This document shows positions 8,008 through 18,205 of a stretch of DNA of 40,893 nt, one piece after another. This DNA comes from Pseudomonadota bacterium. Its GTDB lineage: Bacteria; Pseudomonadota; Gammaproteobacteria; Burkholderiales; Rhodocyclaceae. A model generated the notes under the pieces. That model worked only from the letters and a program-made list of their open reading frames with translations. It ran no database searches and was not told where the DNA came from. A program made the position numbers and the translations under genes. The number at the start of each line of letters is the position of its first letter. The first letter of the stretch is position 1. The stretch lies in assembly GCA_029780075.1 (NCBI GenBank), contig JAKOZI010000324.1:1-40893 (forward strand), in the 5' to 3' direction.

Positions 8008-11000
8008 TTGCCGACGCCCGCAGCCCATTTTCGGCAGCCCAGCCTGGCGCGTTACCTGGTCGTCGTGGTGCTGTGCATCAACCTGCTGGTCATCGCTGCG
8101 GCGATGTTCTATCTCCATGGCGAACGCGCCAATGACGAGGACAAGGCACGGCTACTGGCCGAAAACCTTGCCTTGCTGGTCGTCCGCGACATCGAACACG
8201 AATACGAAAAGATCGACCAGAGTCTGCGCAACATCGCCGAAGAACACGCCTATTACGCCAATCGGGGAACTGCCGAACTGAGCGCCTGGCTGACACGCCT
8301 GCAGCAGCGCAATACCGCGTTGAACCTGTTGCGCATTACCGATGCCGAGGGACAGGCCACTTATCCGCAGGAGAGGCAAGAAGCGCCGCCGATGAGCGTC
8401 GCCGACCGAGCCTACTTCATCCGCCTGCGCGACGACGCACAGGCGGGACTCCAGATTTCGCCGCCCCTGCTCGGTCGCAGCAGCGGCAAGACGGTAATCG
8501 TTCTTGCCCGACGCCTGGAAGACCTCGGCGGCCGCTTTGAGGGGGTCGCCATCGCCTCGATTCCGGTGGATTACTTCCAGGACAAGTTCGCACGTCTCAA
8601 TCTCGGGCCGCTCGACGCGATCGGGCTGCGCGCTCCGGATCTGAGCTGGATTCAGCGCCGCCCGCCACTGCCCGAGGCGATGGCGCCAGGATCGTCGACG
8701 ATGACCGAGCGATTTCGCGAGGTGCTCGATGAGCATCCCGATCACGGGGTGTTCAACACCGGCCCGGACAGCCTCGACGGTGTCGATCGCAAGTACGCCT
8801 ACCGGCGGAGCGCCCACTACGGCTTCTACGTCACCGCCGGCCTGGCCCGCGAGAGCTATCTGGCCGACTGGCAACGCGAGGTGCAGGCCACGACCGTGCT
8901 GCTCGGTCTGTTCGCACTGCTCAGCGGTGGCCTGGCGCTACTACTGCATCGCACGTGGACGCGGCAGACCGCGCTGACGGCGGAGTTGCGGGAACGCAAC
9001 GAATGGATCAGTGAAGCTGAACGCGTTGGCGGCTTTGGTCACTTTACGATCGACCCGATCACCGATCGCTGGATGGCGTCGAGGTCGCTGCGTGAAATTG
9101 CCGGTGTCGGCAGCGACCCCCCGAAGACCTGGGCGGACTGGCTCACGGTGGTCCACCCCGCGGATCGCGACCGCGTTGATGCAGCCTTACGCGACGCCCT
9201 AGCCTCGCGACAGCAGCGGATCATCCACGAGTACCGGATCGTGCGCCCGGTCGACGGCGCCGTGCGCTGGCTGAACGGCGCCTGGCGCCTGGCGCCGGAA
9301 GCCGCCGGCAGCTTGCCGCAGGTCCTCGGGACGATCCACGACATCACCGCCCACCGTGCAGCCGAGGACGCGCTGCGGCACAGCGAACTGCTGTTCCGCA
9401 GCCTGTTCGAGAACTCGATCATCGGCATGGCGACGACTTCGCCGGAGCGCCAGTGGATCGAAGTCAATCAGGCCACCTGCGACATTCTCGGCTATTCGCG
9501 CGCGGAACTGCTGAACAAGAACTGGATGGAACTGACGCACCCGGATGACCGCGAGCGCAACCTCTCAGGCTTCGATCGCGTCCTGGCCGGCGAAATCGAC
9601 GCCTACGAAGTGGAGAAGCGCTACATCCGGAAGGACGGCGCGGTAATCGACGCCTACATCGCTGCGCGCGTGGTTCGCCGCCGCGACGGCGCGATCGACT
9701 ACTTCATCACCCTGATTCAGGACATCACCGCGCGCAAGAACGCCGAGCGCGAGTTGCACCGTTCGCGCGATCTGCTGCAGCGCTTTCTCGACCACCTGCC
9801 GGGCACCGCCTACATCAAGGACGCGACGCTACGGGTGGTGCACGCCAACCGACGTTTTCTCGACTTGCTGAACCTCGACCCGCGTCAATTGATCGGCCGC
9901 AGCAACCGGGAGATCTTTCCGGGCGAACTGGACGAACAGATCAGCGCCAACGACCGGCGCGTGCTCGCTTCGGGACAGACCGAAGTGCTCGATGAACCCT
10001 ACGGTGGCGCCATCTACGAATCGACCCGGTTCGTCATCCCGCAGGACGACGGACCTGCCCTGCTTGGCGGCATCGCCCTCGACATTACCCGCCGCCGCCA
10101 ACTCGAAACGCGTACCCGGGCGTTGCTGGAAATCAACGAGGTCGGCGGCAGTCTGCCGGAAAGGGAATTCCTGGCGCACGGTCTTGAACTTGCGGAACGC
10201 CTCACCGGCAGCAGGATCGGCTTTCTGCATTTCGTCAACGACGACCAGGAAACGATCGAACTCGTCACCTGGACTGCCGGCGCGCTGCAGGGCTGCAAAG
10301 CCGCCTTCGACAGTCACTACCCGATCAGCCAGGCCGGGATCTGGGCCGATTGCTTCCGCCGCAAGCAGCCGGTCACTTTCAACCATTACACCGACTACGC
10401 CGACAAACATGGCCTGCCGGAGGGACACACCACACTTCACCGGCTGATCTCGGTACCGGTGATCGAGGACAGCGCGGTGCGGATGATGATCGGCGTCGGC
10501 AACAAGCCCGACGACTACAACGACGTCGATCTGACCACCGTGCAGTTGCTCGGCAACGACCTCTGGCGTATCGTTCGCCGCGCGCGTGCCGAAGCGGCAC
10601 TCGCGCGCCGCCTCGCCGAAGTGACCCAGCTCAAGGAACGTCTCGAACAAGCGCACCTGCAACTGCTGCAATCGGAAAAGATGTCGGCCATCGGCCAGCT
10701 CGCGGCCGGTGTCGCGCACGAGCTCAACAACCCGATCGGTTTCGTCCATTCCAATCTCGGCACGCTCGAGAAATACGTCGATGACCTGCTGGCGATCGAA
10801 GCCGCCTACGTCCGTGTCGAACAGTTGCCACCGTCGCACAGCGGCGCCGCCCTGGAAGATGCGCGCCGCCTCAAGGTGGCCTGCGACTACGAGTACATCA
10901 TCGACGACCTGCCGAAGCTGATCCGCGAAAGCAAGGAAGGGCTTGAACGGGTACGCCGGATCATTCTCGACCTCAAGGACTTTTCGCGCAGCGGCGAGAA

Positions 11001-11475
11001 TGACTGGCAGTGGGCTGACCTGCACGCCTGCCTCGACAGCACGATCAACATCGCCTGGAACGAGCTCAAGAACAAGGCCGCTGTCGAGCGCCAGTACGGC
11101 GATCTGCCGAAAGTCCGCTGCCTGCCCTCGCAACTCAACCAGGTGTTCATGAACCTGCTGGTGAACGCTGCCCAGGCGATCGAACAACGCGGGCGCATCG
11201 TCGTCCGAACCGCCAGCCACGACGGGCAGTCGGTCTGGGTCGAGATCGAGGACAGCGGGCAGGGCTTGTCACCGGAGGTGCAGAGGCGACTGTTCGAGCC
11301 GTTCTTCACCACCAAGCCGGTTGGCCAGGGCACCGGCCTGGGATTGTCGATCTCTTTCAACATCATCGAAAAACACCAGGGCCGGATTGATGTACGCTCA
11401 AACCCTGGACACGGCACCACTTTCCGCATCACGCTGCCGGTGAAAGGTAGCCAGCACAAGGAAGCCAAAGCATGA
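8008..11475 (+). CDS. Membrane PAS/GAF sensor histidine kinase with periplasmic Cache-like domain
   Basis: A 1155-aa sensor. A membrane helix (about residues 11-35) precedes a ~250-residue periplasmic domain of Cache type (Y-F-I-R-L-R-D-D and a G-K-T-V-I-V-L-A-R-R core) and a second helix (about 294-313). Then come three PAS domains (about 330-450, 455-575, 580-700), a GAF domain (about 715-865), a HisKA domain with His904 in AGVAHELNNP, and an ATPase domain (about 1035-1150) with N-L-L-V-N-A-A-Q-A-I and GTGLGLSIS. There is no receiver, so it must act on a separate one; the receiver-bearing proteins downstream are candidates. The start at 8008 is TTG, the first possible start after an in-frame stop at 7999. 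Its stop overlaps the next start (ATGA). Confidence 0.88.
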   Translation: MPTPAAHFRQPSLARYLVVVVLCINLLVIAAAMFYLHGERANDEDKARLLAENLALLVVRDIEHEYEKIDQSLRNIAEEHAYYANRGTAELSAWLTRLQQRNTALNLLRITDAEGQATYPQERQEAPPMSVADRAYFIRLRDDAQAGLQISPPLLGRSSGKTVIVLARRLEDLGGRFEGVAIASIPVDYFQDKFARLNLGPLDAIGLRAPDLSWIQRRPPLPEAMAPGSSTMTERFREVLDEHPDHGVFNTGPDSLDGVDRKYAYRRSAHYGFYVTAGLARESYLADWQREVQATTVLLGLFALLSGGLALLLHRTWTRQTALTAELRERNEWISEAERVGGFGHFTIDPITDRWMASRSLREIAGVGSDPPKTWADWLTVVHPADRDRVDAALRDALASRQQRIIHEYRIVRPVDGAVRWLNGAWRLAPEAAGSLPQVLGTIHDITAHRAAEDALRHSELLFRSLFENSIIGMATTSPERQWIEVNQATCDILGYSRAELLNKNWMELTHPDDRERNLSGFDRVLAGEIDAYEVEKRYIRKDGAVIDAYIAARVVRRRDGAIDYFITLIQDITARKNAERELHRSRDLLQRFLDHLPGTAYIKDATLRVVHANRRFLDLLNLDPRQLIGRSNREIFPGELDEQISANDRRVLASGQTEVLDEPYGGAIYESTRFVIPQDDGPALLGGIALDITRRRQLETRTRALLEINEVGGSLPEREFLAHGLELAERLTGSRIGFLHFVNDDQETIELVTWTAGALQGCKAAFDSHYPISQAGIWADCFRRKQPVTFNHYTDYADKHGLPEGHTTLHRLISVPVIEDSAVRMMIGVGNKPDDYNDVDLTTVQLLGNDLWRIVRRARAEAALARRLAEVTQLKERLEQAHLQLLQSEKMSAIGQLAAGVAHELNNPIGFVHSNLGTLEKYVDDLLAIEAAYVRVEQLPPSHSGAALEDARRLKVACDYEYIIDDLPKLIRESKEGLERVRRIILDLKDFSRSGENDWQWADLHACLDSTINIAWNELKNKAAVERQYGDLPKVRCLPSQLNQVFMNLLVNAAQAIEQRGRIVVRTASHDGQSVWVEIEDSGQGLSPEVQRRLFEPFFTTKPVGQGTGLGLSISFNIIEKHQGRIDVRSNPGHGTTFRITLPVKGSQHKEAKA

Positions 11476-12998
11476 CCTTTCTCCGGTGGAGCGAACACTT
11501 CGTGACCCACATCGATAGCGTCGATCGCCAGCATCAGGGACTGGTCGACCTGGTCAATGCCGCTGCGCCGGCGTTGTCGTGCGGTGATCCGAGTGACGCC
11601 GACGCGCAGGTGCTGATCGATCGCCTTGCCGAATACGCGATGACGCATTTTCGTGAGGAAGAGCAACTGATGCGCGACGCCGGCATCGACGGCAACTACC
11701 TCGATCACCATATGCGCAGCCATCGCAGCTTTGTCGAAGAGGTGGCCTTGATGCGCCGCCAGTTCGATACCGACCGTCGCCTCGACGGCCCGCAGCTTCT
11801 GCGTTTTCTCGCCAGTTGGCTGACCTTCCATATTCTCGTCGAAGACCAGCACCTGGCGCGCCAGTTGCGACTGATTGCCGACCAGCACAGCCCGGCGGAA
11901 GCAGTCGAGCTGGGTCGCGAGCGCCGCAGCGAGTCGGCACAGGCCGTGCTCACCGGGGCCTTGATCGACCTCTTCACGGTCGTCTCGCAACGCAACCGCA
12001 CCCTGGTGCAGATCAACGACAAGCTGCACGCGGCGCAGTCCAGTCTCGGCAAACTCAATGCCAGTCTCGAACAACAGGTCGTCGAACGTACGCACGAGTT
12101 GCAGCGCACCAACGCCGACCTACTGCACGAACAGACGGCACTGCAGCAGGCACTGGAAACCATCGAGCGGACGCAGAGTCAGTTGCTGCAATCGGAGAAG
12201 ATGTCTGCCGTCGGCCAACTGGCCGCCGGCGTCGCGCACGAGATCAACAACCCGATCGGCTTCGTCAGCTCCAACCTCGGTTCGCTCAAGCACTACGTCG
12301 GCCAGTTGCTCGACATCGCCGATGCCGACGCGCCGGCCATCGCCGCTCTGGCTGCCGACCACCCGGCGCGACGCGCAGCCGAGCAGGCGCGTCAGAACAG
12401 CGAAATCGAATTCCTGCGCCAGGACGTTCCCGACCTGCTCAGGGAGTCGGCCGAGGGTCTGGCGCGGGTACGCAAGATCGTCGCCGACCTGCAGGACTTC
12501 TCGCACGTCGACGACGCGGAGTGGCAACATGCGAACCTCAACCAGGGGCTGGAAAGCACGCTCAATGTCGTCAGCGGTGACCTCAAGTACAAGGCCAGGG
12601 TCGTGCGCGACTTCGGCGATCTGCCGACCGTGCGCTGCATCCCGGCGCAACTCGGCCAGGTGTTCATGAACCTGCTGGTGAATGCCGGCCAGGCGATCGA
12701 GAGCACCGGCACGATTACGCTGCGCACCGGCCATGCCGATGGCTACGCCTGGATCGAGATCGAGGATACCGGCAGTGGTATCCCGCCGGAAGTGCAGAGG
12801 CGGATCTTCGAACCTTTCTTTACCACCAAACCGGTGGGCAAGGGCACCGGGCTCGGCCTGTCGATCTCCTGGGAGATCGTCCAGCGACACGGCGGCACGA
12901 TCAGCGTCGACAGCGAAGCGGGCCGCGGCACCTGCTTCCGCGTTCGCCTGCCGATCGCTGGCCCAAGCTTCGCGAGCGGCAGGAACAGCGCGCCATGA
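11472..12998 (+). CDS. Hemerythrin-domain sensor histidine kinase
   Basis: A 508-aa soluble protein joining a bacteriohemerythrin domain to a kinase. All expected di-iron ligands are present: His21, His59, Glu63, His80, His84, His120 and Asp125, spaced as in O2-binding hemerythrins. A coiled coil (about 180-240) leads to HisKA with His256 in AGVAHEINNPIGF and an ATPase domain ending near residue 500 with NLLVNAGQAI, D-T-G-S-G-I-P and GTGLGLSIS. The likely role is sensing O2 or NO. The kinase half is a close paralogue of the preceding gene's, with the same H-box wording and the same long linker. It is coupled by ATGA overlaps to both neighbours. Confidence 0.92.
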   Translation: MTFLRWSEHFVTHIDSVDRQHQGLVDLVNAAAPALSCGDPSDADAQVLIDRLAEYAMTHFREEEQLMRDAGIDGNYLDHHMRSHRSFVEEVALMRRQFDTDRRLDGPQLLRFLASWLTFHILVEDQHLARQLRLIADQHSPAEAVELGRERRSESAQAVLTGALIDLFTVVSQRNRTLVQINDKLHAAQSSLGKLNASLEQQVVERTHELQRTNADLLHEQTALQQALETIERTQSQLLQSEKMSAVGQLAAGVAHEINNPIGFVSSNLGSLKHYVGQLLDIADADAPAIAALAADHPARRAAEQARQNSEIEFLRQDVPDLLRESAEGLARVRKIVADLQDFSHVDDAEWQHANLNQGLESTLNVVSGDLKYKARVVRDFGDLPTVRCIPAQLGQVFMNLLVNAGQAIESTGTITLRTGHADGYAWIEIEDTGSGIPPEVQRRIFEPFFTTKPVGKGTGLGLSISWEIVQRHGGTISVDSEAGRGTCFRVRLPIAGPSFASGRNSAP

Positions 12999-15481
12999 GC
13001 CAGAGAACGCAGGCCTCGATCTACGATGCACTGGGCTGCATCGTCATCCGGCTCGATGCGCAACTCAAGGTCTGGTATGTCAACTCCTTCGGCCTCCGCC
13101 TGCTCGGCTACAGCCGCCTCGGGCAGGTCTTCCAGCGCTCGATGCCCAGCCTGGTCGACAGGGACTCGGCGCAGGCCACCGAGTTTCTTGCGCAACTCGA
13201 AGACATCGGTGCCCACGGCGTCGTTCGCCAGATCGAATCGCCGCTGCGCACAGCTGCCGGTCGCCGGCTGTGGGTCTCGTGGACCATCGAGCACCGCGCC
13301 GACACCGACATGCTGCTGGCGCCGATCTTCCTGGTCGGAGCCGACATCACCCGCCTGCACGAGAGTATCGAGTCTTCGCAACTGTTCCGCGACATTGCCC
13401 AGAGCAATCCACTCGGCATCGTCATCACCGACGCCGACCTGAGCATCCGTTTCGCCAACCCGGCGGCGCTGGCGATGAGCGGCTACGCGGCCGAGGAGGT
13501 CATCGGCAACCAGCCGCGGATGTTCCGTTCCGGGTTGACGCCCGACGAAACCTATCGCGCGATGTGGGCCACACTCAACAGCGGCAGCGGCTGGAGCGGC
13601 GAGTTCATCAACCGCCACAAGGACGGCAGCACCTACGTCGAGAAGATCCAGATCTCGCCGATCCCGGATCGTGAAGGCGTGATTCGTTTTTATTTTTCGA
13701 TCGCCGAGGACCAGTCGCGGCAGCACGAGTTCGAGCAGCGCCTGGCGACACTGACCAGCACCGACTTGCTCACCGGCCTGCCCAACCGTGCCGGCTTCCT
13801 CGGCCTCGCCGCGCTGCCGATGCGCGGCGCCGCTCAGAATGGACACGGACTGGCGGTCGTCGACCTCGACATCGATGACTTCGAAACCGTCAACCGCCGG
13901 CTCGGGGCGGACCTCGCCGACCGCCTGCTGATCGAACTCGGCAGGCGCCTCACCGACAGCGTGCGCGAAACGGACATCGTGGCCCGCCTCGGTAGCGACG
14001 AGTTCGGTCTGTTGCTGGCGGTCCCCGAAGCACCTTCGGCAAGCGATTTGACCGAGGTTTCCAACCGCCTGCTGAGCGCGATCCGCCCTCCGTTCGCTCT
14101 CGGTCAACAGACGATCGAGGTTACGGCGTCGATTGGCATCACCTGCGCCCCAGCCGACGGCAGCGATATCGGCAAGTTACTGACGCAGGCCGCCGCCGCC
14201 GCACAGACGGCCAAGCGCGGCGGCGGCGACTCGTTCATTCGTTTCGACCCGGCACTCGCCAGAGTCGACTCCGGCCGGCACGCATTGCTTGGCGAGTTGC
14301 GCCACGCGGTCGCGCGCAATGAATTCGTCCTGCATTACCAGCCGCAGCTCAGCCTGCAGACCGGCGCCATGGTCGGCCTCGAAGCATTGGTGCGCTGGCA
14401 GCATCCGGAACACGGCCTGCTGCCGCCGGGCCGGTTCATCGCCGCTGCCGAGGAGAGCGGCCACATCGTCGGCATCGGCGAATGGGTCCTCCGCGAAGCC
14501 TGCCGGCAAATGCGCCGCTGGCTGGACGCCGGTTTCGCGCCGATCAAGGTGGCGGTCAACCTGTCGGCCCGGCAATTCCGTTTGAGCAACCTGACCATCT
14601 CCATCAGCGAGGCGCTGGCCGGCAACCGGCTGCAGGCGCCAATGCTCGAACTCGAGATCACCGAGGGAGCGATGATGCACGATGTGGCCGCCGCCATCCG
14701 CACCAGTGAGCGGCTCAAGGAGATCGGCGTACGCCTCTCGCTCGACGACTTCGGTACCGGCTACTCGTCGCTTGCCTACCTGTCGCGTTTTCCGATCGAC
14801 GTCGTCAAGATAGACCAGTCCTTCGTTCACGACATCATCACCAACCCGAGCAACGCCGCCATTGCCCAGGCAACGATCGCCATGTCGCACAAGCTCGGCA
14901 AGATCACGCTGGCCGAAGGCATCGAAAGCGAAGAACAGATGTATTACCTGCGCCGCAACGACTGCGACGAAATGCAGGGTTACTACTTTTCGAGACCGCT
15001 GCCCGCCGACGGGATTGCCACGCTGCGCGCAGGTGACGGCCGACTGCACTTCCGGGCGACCGACCATGGCGAACCACTGCCGACGGTGTTGCTGGTAGAC
15101 GACGAGCCGAGCATCCTGTCGGCGCTGAACCGCCTGCTGCGGCGCGAGGGCTACCGCGTCCTGACCGCCGAGACTGGCGACGCCGCGCTGGGCATCCTGG
15201 CGCGCGAAACGGTCAAGGTGATCATCGCCGACCAGCGCATGCCGACAATGACCGGGACTGACCTGCTCGCCCGAGTCAGAACACTGTACCCGGAAACGGT
15301 GCGCATGGTTTTATCGGGACACTCGGAGATCCAGGCGGTCACCGACGCCATCAACCGCGGCGCGGTATACAAGTATCTCAACAAGCCCTGGGATGACGAG
15401 AAGCTGAAGTCTGAAGTACGCGCCGCGCTGCGCCACTGGAATGAACGTTTCGGCAGCGCCACCCCGGCCATTCCGCGCTAG
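12995..15481 (+). CDS. PAS-PAS-GGDEF-EAL-receiver protein, probable c-di-GMP phosphodiesterase
   Basis: An 828-aa soluble protein. Two PAS domains (about 10-120 and 125-245) precede a GGDEF domain (about 250-415) in which the signature reads GSDEF but the metal-binding D-L-D-I-D-D-F is kept. The EAL domain (about 425-680) has every catalytic element: [35 protein letters not shown] and E-G-I-E-S-E. A C-terminal receiver (about 695-815) has L-V-D-D-E and I-I-A-D-Q-R-M-P; a receiver at this end is unusual for EAL proteins. It probably degrades c-di-GMP under control of a neighbouring kinase. The ATG overlaps the hemerythrin-kinase stop. Confidence 0.9.
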   Translation: MSQRTQASIYDALGCIVIRLDAQLKVWYVNSFGLRLLGYSRLGQVFQRSMPSLVDRDSAQATEFLAQLEDIGAHGVVRQIESPLRTAAGRRLWVSWTIEHRADTDMLLAPIFLVGADITRLHESIESSQLFRDIAQSNPLGIVITDADLSIRFANPAALAMSGYAAEEVIGNQPRMFRSGLTPDETYRAMWATLNSGSGWSGEFINRHKDGSTYVEKIQISPIPDREGVIRFYFSIAEDQSRQHEFEQRLATLTSTDLLTGLPNRAGFLGLAALPMRGAAQNGHGLAVVDLDIDDFETVNRRLGADLADRLLIELGRRLTDSVRETDIVARLGSDEFGLLLAVPEAPSASDLTEVSNRLLSAIRPPFALGQQTIEVTASIGITCAPADGSDIGKLLTQAAAAAQTAKRGGGDSFIRFDPALARVDSGRHALLGELRHAVARNEFVLHYQPQLSLQTGAMVGLEALVRWQHPEHGLLPPGRFIAAAEESGHIVGIGEWVLREACRQMRRWLDAGFAPIKVAVNLSARQFRLSNLTISISEALAGNRLQAPMLELEITEGAMMHDVAAAIRTSERLKEIGVRLSLDDFGTGYSSLAYLSRFPIDVVKIDQSFVHDIITNPSNAAIAQATIAMSHKLGKITLAEGIESEEQMYYLRRNDCDEMQGYYFSRPLPADGIATLRAGDGRLHFRATDHGEPLPTVLLVDDEPSILSALNRLLRREGYRVLTAETGDAALGILARETVKVIIADQRMPTMTGTDLLARVRTLYPETVRMVLSGHSEIQAVTDAINRGAVYKYLNKPWDDEKLKSEVRAALRHWNERFGSATPAIPR

Positions 15482-15556
15482 AATTGCTGTCCACGGCGAT
15501 GAATCGGCAACGCTGATGCCCTTTCGCAGCCCGCCAATGAACATCGGAGCAGACCC

Positions 15557-18205
15557 ATGCCCGCCCCAGTAGTACGCGCCACCCTGCTGATCGTCGATGA
15601 TCAGCCGCAGAACCTTGCAGTACTCGGGGAACTGCTGCAAGCGCGTTACGATGTCCTGGTCGCGCCGAACGGCCGGCGCGCACTTGAGGTCGCCGCCCGC
15701 CAGCCGGTGCCGGACCTGATTCTGCTTGACATCATGATGCCGGAGATGGACGGCTACGCGGTCCTCGCCGCCCTGCAGCAGAACCCCGCAACGCAGGCCA
15801 CCCCGGTGATCTTCCTGACCGCACTCGGCGATCCGGGAGACGAGGAACACGGACTGTCGCTCGGCGCTGTCGATTACATCGTCAAACCGATCCAGCCGGC
15901 CGTGGTCCTGGCGCGCGTCCGCAATCAGCTCGATCTCAAGCGTGCGCGCGACATCCTCAGCGACCACAACGCCTGGCTCGAAGCTGAAGTCAGCCGCCGC
16001 GTCGCCGAGAACCGCCGCCTCGAGGACGCCAGCCGGGAAGCCCAGGCACGGCTCAGCCACCAACTGGAGTTGATCCTCAGCACCGCCGGTGAGGGCATCT
16101 ACGGTACCGACGCCGACGGCGTGGTCAATTTTGTCAACCCCGCCGCGACGGAGATGCTCGGCTTCAGCCGCGACGAACTGATCGGTTTTTCGGCGCACGC
16201 CACCTTCCATCACTCGCGTATCGACGGCAGCCACTATCCGCAGCACGACTGTCCTCTGGTCAACTCGCTGGCCGCCGGCATCGCCCTGCGCAGTCAGGAG
16301 GAAACCTTCTGGCGCAAGGACGGTACGCAGTTGCCGGTCGAGTACTCGAGCGTGCCGATCATCGAAGCCGAGCGGCGACTCGGCGCCGTCGTCAGCCTGC
16401 GCGACATCAGCGAGCGCAAACGCTATCTGGCGCAACTCGAACGCCAGTCCAACTTCGACGACCTGACCGGCCTGCCCAACCGCAACCTGCTCAACGACCG
16501 CCTGGCGCACGCCATCGACCAGCCCCGGCACTCCCCGGAGGCGGTGCTGGCGGTACTGGCGATCGAGCCGGACCGCTTCCAGACGGTCAACGAAACCCTT
16601 GGCCGCGCCACTGGCGACCGCGTCATCACCGAGCTGGCGACACGCCTGGCGGCGCACACGCAGCCGGCCGATACCCTCGCCCGGCTCGAAGGCGACGAAT
16701 TCGTGCTGGTTATCGAGGTCGCCCGCAGCGAACTCGCCAGCAGCCTCGCACAGTCCGTTGTCGGCGCCATGGCGCGGCCGATGTTGCTCGCCGGGCGCGA
16801 GCTGACGCTTGGCGTCAGCATCGGCATTGCCCTTTTCCCGAAGGACGGCAGCAACGGCGACGAATTGCTGCGCCATGCCGTCTCGGCCATGCACAAGGCA
16901 CGCGCCGAGGGCGGCGGCCGCAGCCACCTGTACGCCGTCGACATGGACTCGCGCGCCCTCGAACGGCTGGAAATGGAAGGCGAGTTGCGCCGTGCCATCG
17001 CCCAGGGGGACCTGCTGCTGCACTACCAGCCACAGGTCAATCTGCGCACCGGCCGCATCGTCGGCGCCGAGGCGCTGGTACGCTGGCCACACCCGGCACG
17101 CGGACTCGTACCGCCCTCGGCGTTCATCCCCCTGGCCGAGGATACCGGGCTGATCGCGCCGCTCGGCGAATGGGTGCTGCGGCAGGCCTGCGCTCAGAAC
17201 AAGGCCTGGCAGGCCGCCGGCCTGCCGCGCATCAGCGTGGCAGTCAATCTCTCGGCGCGCCAGTTCGAGAGCCAGGATGTGCTCGCGCTGGTCGACAGCG
17301 TGCTCAAGGAAACCGGTCTCGACCCTGCCTGCCTGGAGCTCGAGTTGACCGAGAGCGCGGTCATGAAGGACGCCGAAGCCTTCATCCGCACTACGCAGCG
17401 CCTCAAGGCGCTGTCGGTATCGCTGTCGATCGACGATTTTGGCACCGGTTTCTCGTCCTTGAGCTACCTGCGGCGCTTCGCCATCGACCGTCTGAAGATC
17501 GACCAGTCTTTTGTCCACGACATCAACCGCGACCCCGAGAACGCCGCCATCGCACTTTCGGTGATCGCCCTGGCGCACAACCTGCGCATGGCGGTGATCG
17601 CCGAGGGTGTCGAGACTGAAGCCCAGTTGGGCTTCCTGCGCGCCCACGGTTGCGATGAAATGCAGGGCTACCTGTTCAGCCGGCCATTGCCGGCCAGCGA
17701 CTTCGCGCAACTGCTCGGTGGTGGCCGCCACGTCAGCCTGACGGCCGATCCGACGGCACCCTCCCGTACCCTGCTGCTGGTCGACGACGAGACCAGCATC
17801 CTCTCGTCGCTGAAGCGCCTGTTCCGGCGCGAAGGATATGCCGTGCTGACTGCCGGCAACGGCGCTGAAGCGCTCGACCTGCTGGCCACGCACCCGGTCA
17901 AGGTCATCATTTCGGATGCGCGCATGTCCGGCATGGACGGCAGCGAACTGCTCGGCAAGGTGCGCGCGCTCTACCCCGATACGGTGCGCCTGATGCTCTC
18001 CGGCTATACCGATCTGCAGGCGGTCACACGTGCGGTCAATAGCGGCGAGCTGTACCAGTTCATCACCAAGCCGTGGGACGACGCCAAGCTGGTCGAGGCG
18101 GTGCGCGCCGCGTTCCTCCACTATGAAGCGCGCCACAAGACCCGGCATGGCCTGACCACCCCGGCCAGCAGCGCGGCGCCCGCCCGCGAGGAATCGCCGC
18201 CGTGA
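15557..18205 (+). CDS. Receiver-PAS-GGDEF-EAL-receiver protein, probable c-di-GMP phosphodiesterase
   Basis: An 882-aa protein flanked by two receivers: residues 5-125 ([15 protein letters not shown]) and about 735-860 ([16 protein letters not shown]). Between them lie a coiled coil, one PAS domain (about 165-285), a degenerate GGDEF domain and a complete EAL domain (EALVRW at about 504, [22 protein letters not shown]). In the GGDEF domain the signature is EGDEF at 378-382 and the first metal-binding Asp is replaced by Glu337, so cyclase activity is doubtful. From GGDEF to the C-terminus it is a paralogue of the preceding gene. It starts after a 75-base gap, the only sizeable break in the cluster. 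Confidence 0.9.
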   Translation: MPAPVVRATLLIVDDQPQNLAVLGELLQARYDVLVAPNGRRALEVAARQPVPDLILLDIMMPEMDGYAVLAALQQNPATQATPVIFLTALGDPGDEEHGLSLGAVDYIVKPIQPAVVLARVRNQLDLKRARDILSDHNAWLEAEVSRRVAENRRLEDASREAQARLSHQLELILSTAGEGIYGTDADGVVNFVNPAATEMLGFSRDELIGFSAHATFHHSRIDGSHYPQHDCPLVNSLAAGIALRSQEETFWRKDGTQLPVEYSSVPIIEAERRLGAVVSLRDISERKRYLAQLERQSNFDDLTGLPNRNLLNDRLAHAIDQPRHSPEAVLAVLAIEPDRFQTVNETLGRATGDRVITELATRLAAHTQPADTLARLEGDEFVLVIEVARSELASSLAQSVVGAMARPMLLAGRELTLGVSIGIALFPKDGSNGDELLRHAVSAMHKARAEGGGRSHLYAVDMDSRALERLEMEGELRRAIAQGDLLLHYQPQVNLRTGRIVGAEALVRWPHPARGLVPPSAFIPLAEDTGLIAPLGEWVLRQACAQNKAWQAAGLPRISVAVNLSARQFESQDVLALVDSVLKETGLDPACLELELTESAVMKDAEAFIRTTQRLKALSVSLSIDDFGTGFSSLSYLRRFAIDRLKIDQSFVHDINRDPENAAIALSVIALAHNLRMAVIAEGVETEAQLGFLRAHGCDEMQGYLFSRPLPASDFAQLLGGGRHVSLTADPTAPSRTLLLVDDETSILSSLKRLFRREGYAVLTAGNGAEALDLLATHPVKVIISDARMSGMDGSELLGKVRALYPDTVRLMLSGYTDLQAVTRAVNSGELYQFITKPWDDAKLVEAVRAAFLHYEARHKTRHGLTTPASSAAPAREESPP

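Noticed and set aside
15311-18148. 945-codon open frame on the minus strand
   Set aside because: It lies antisense to two clearly real EAL-domain genes and has no recognisable motif; the same applies to the long minus frames at 9829-11220, 18121-20196 and 21870-23741.
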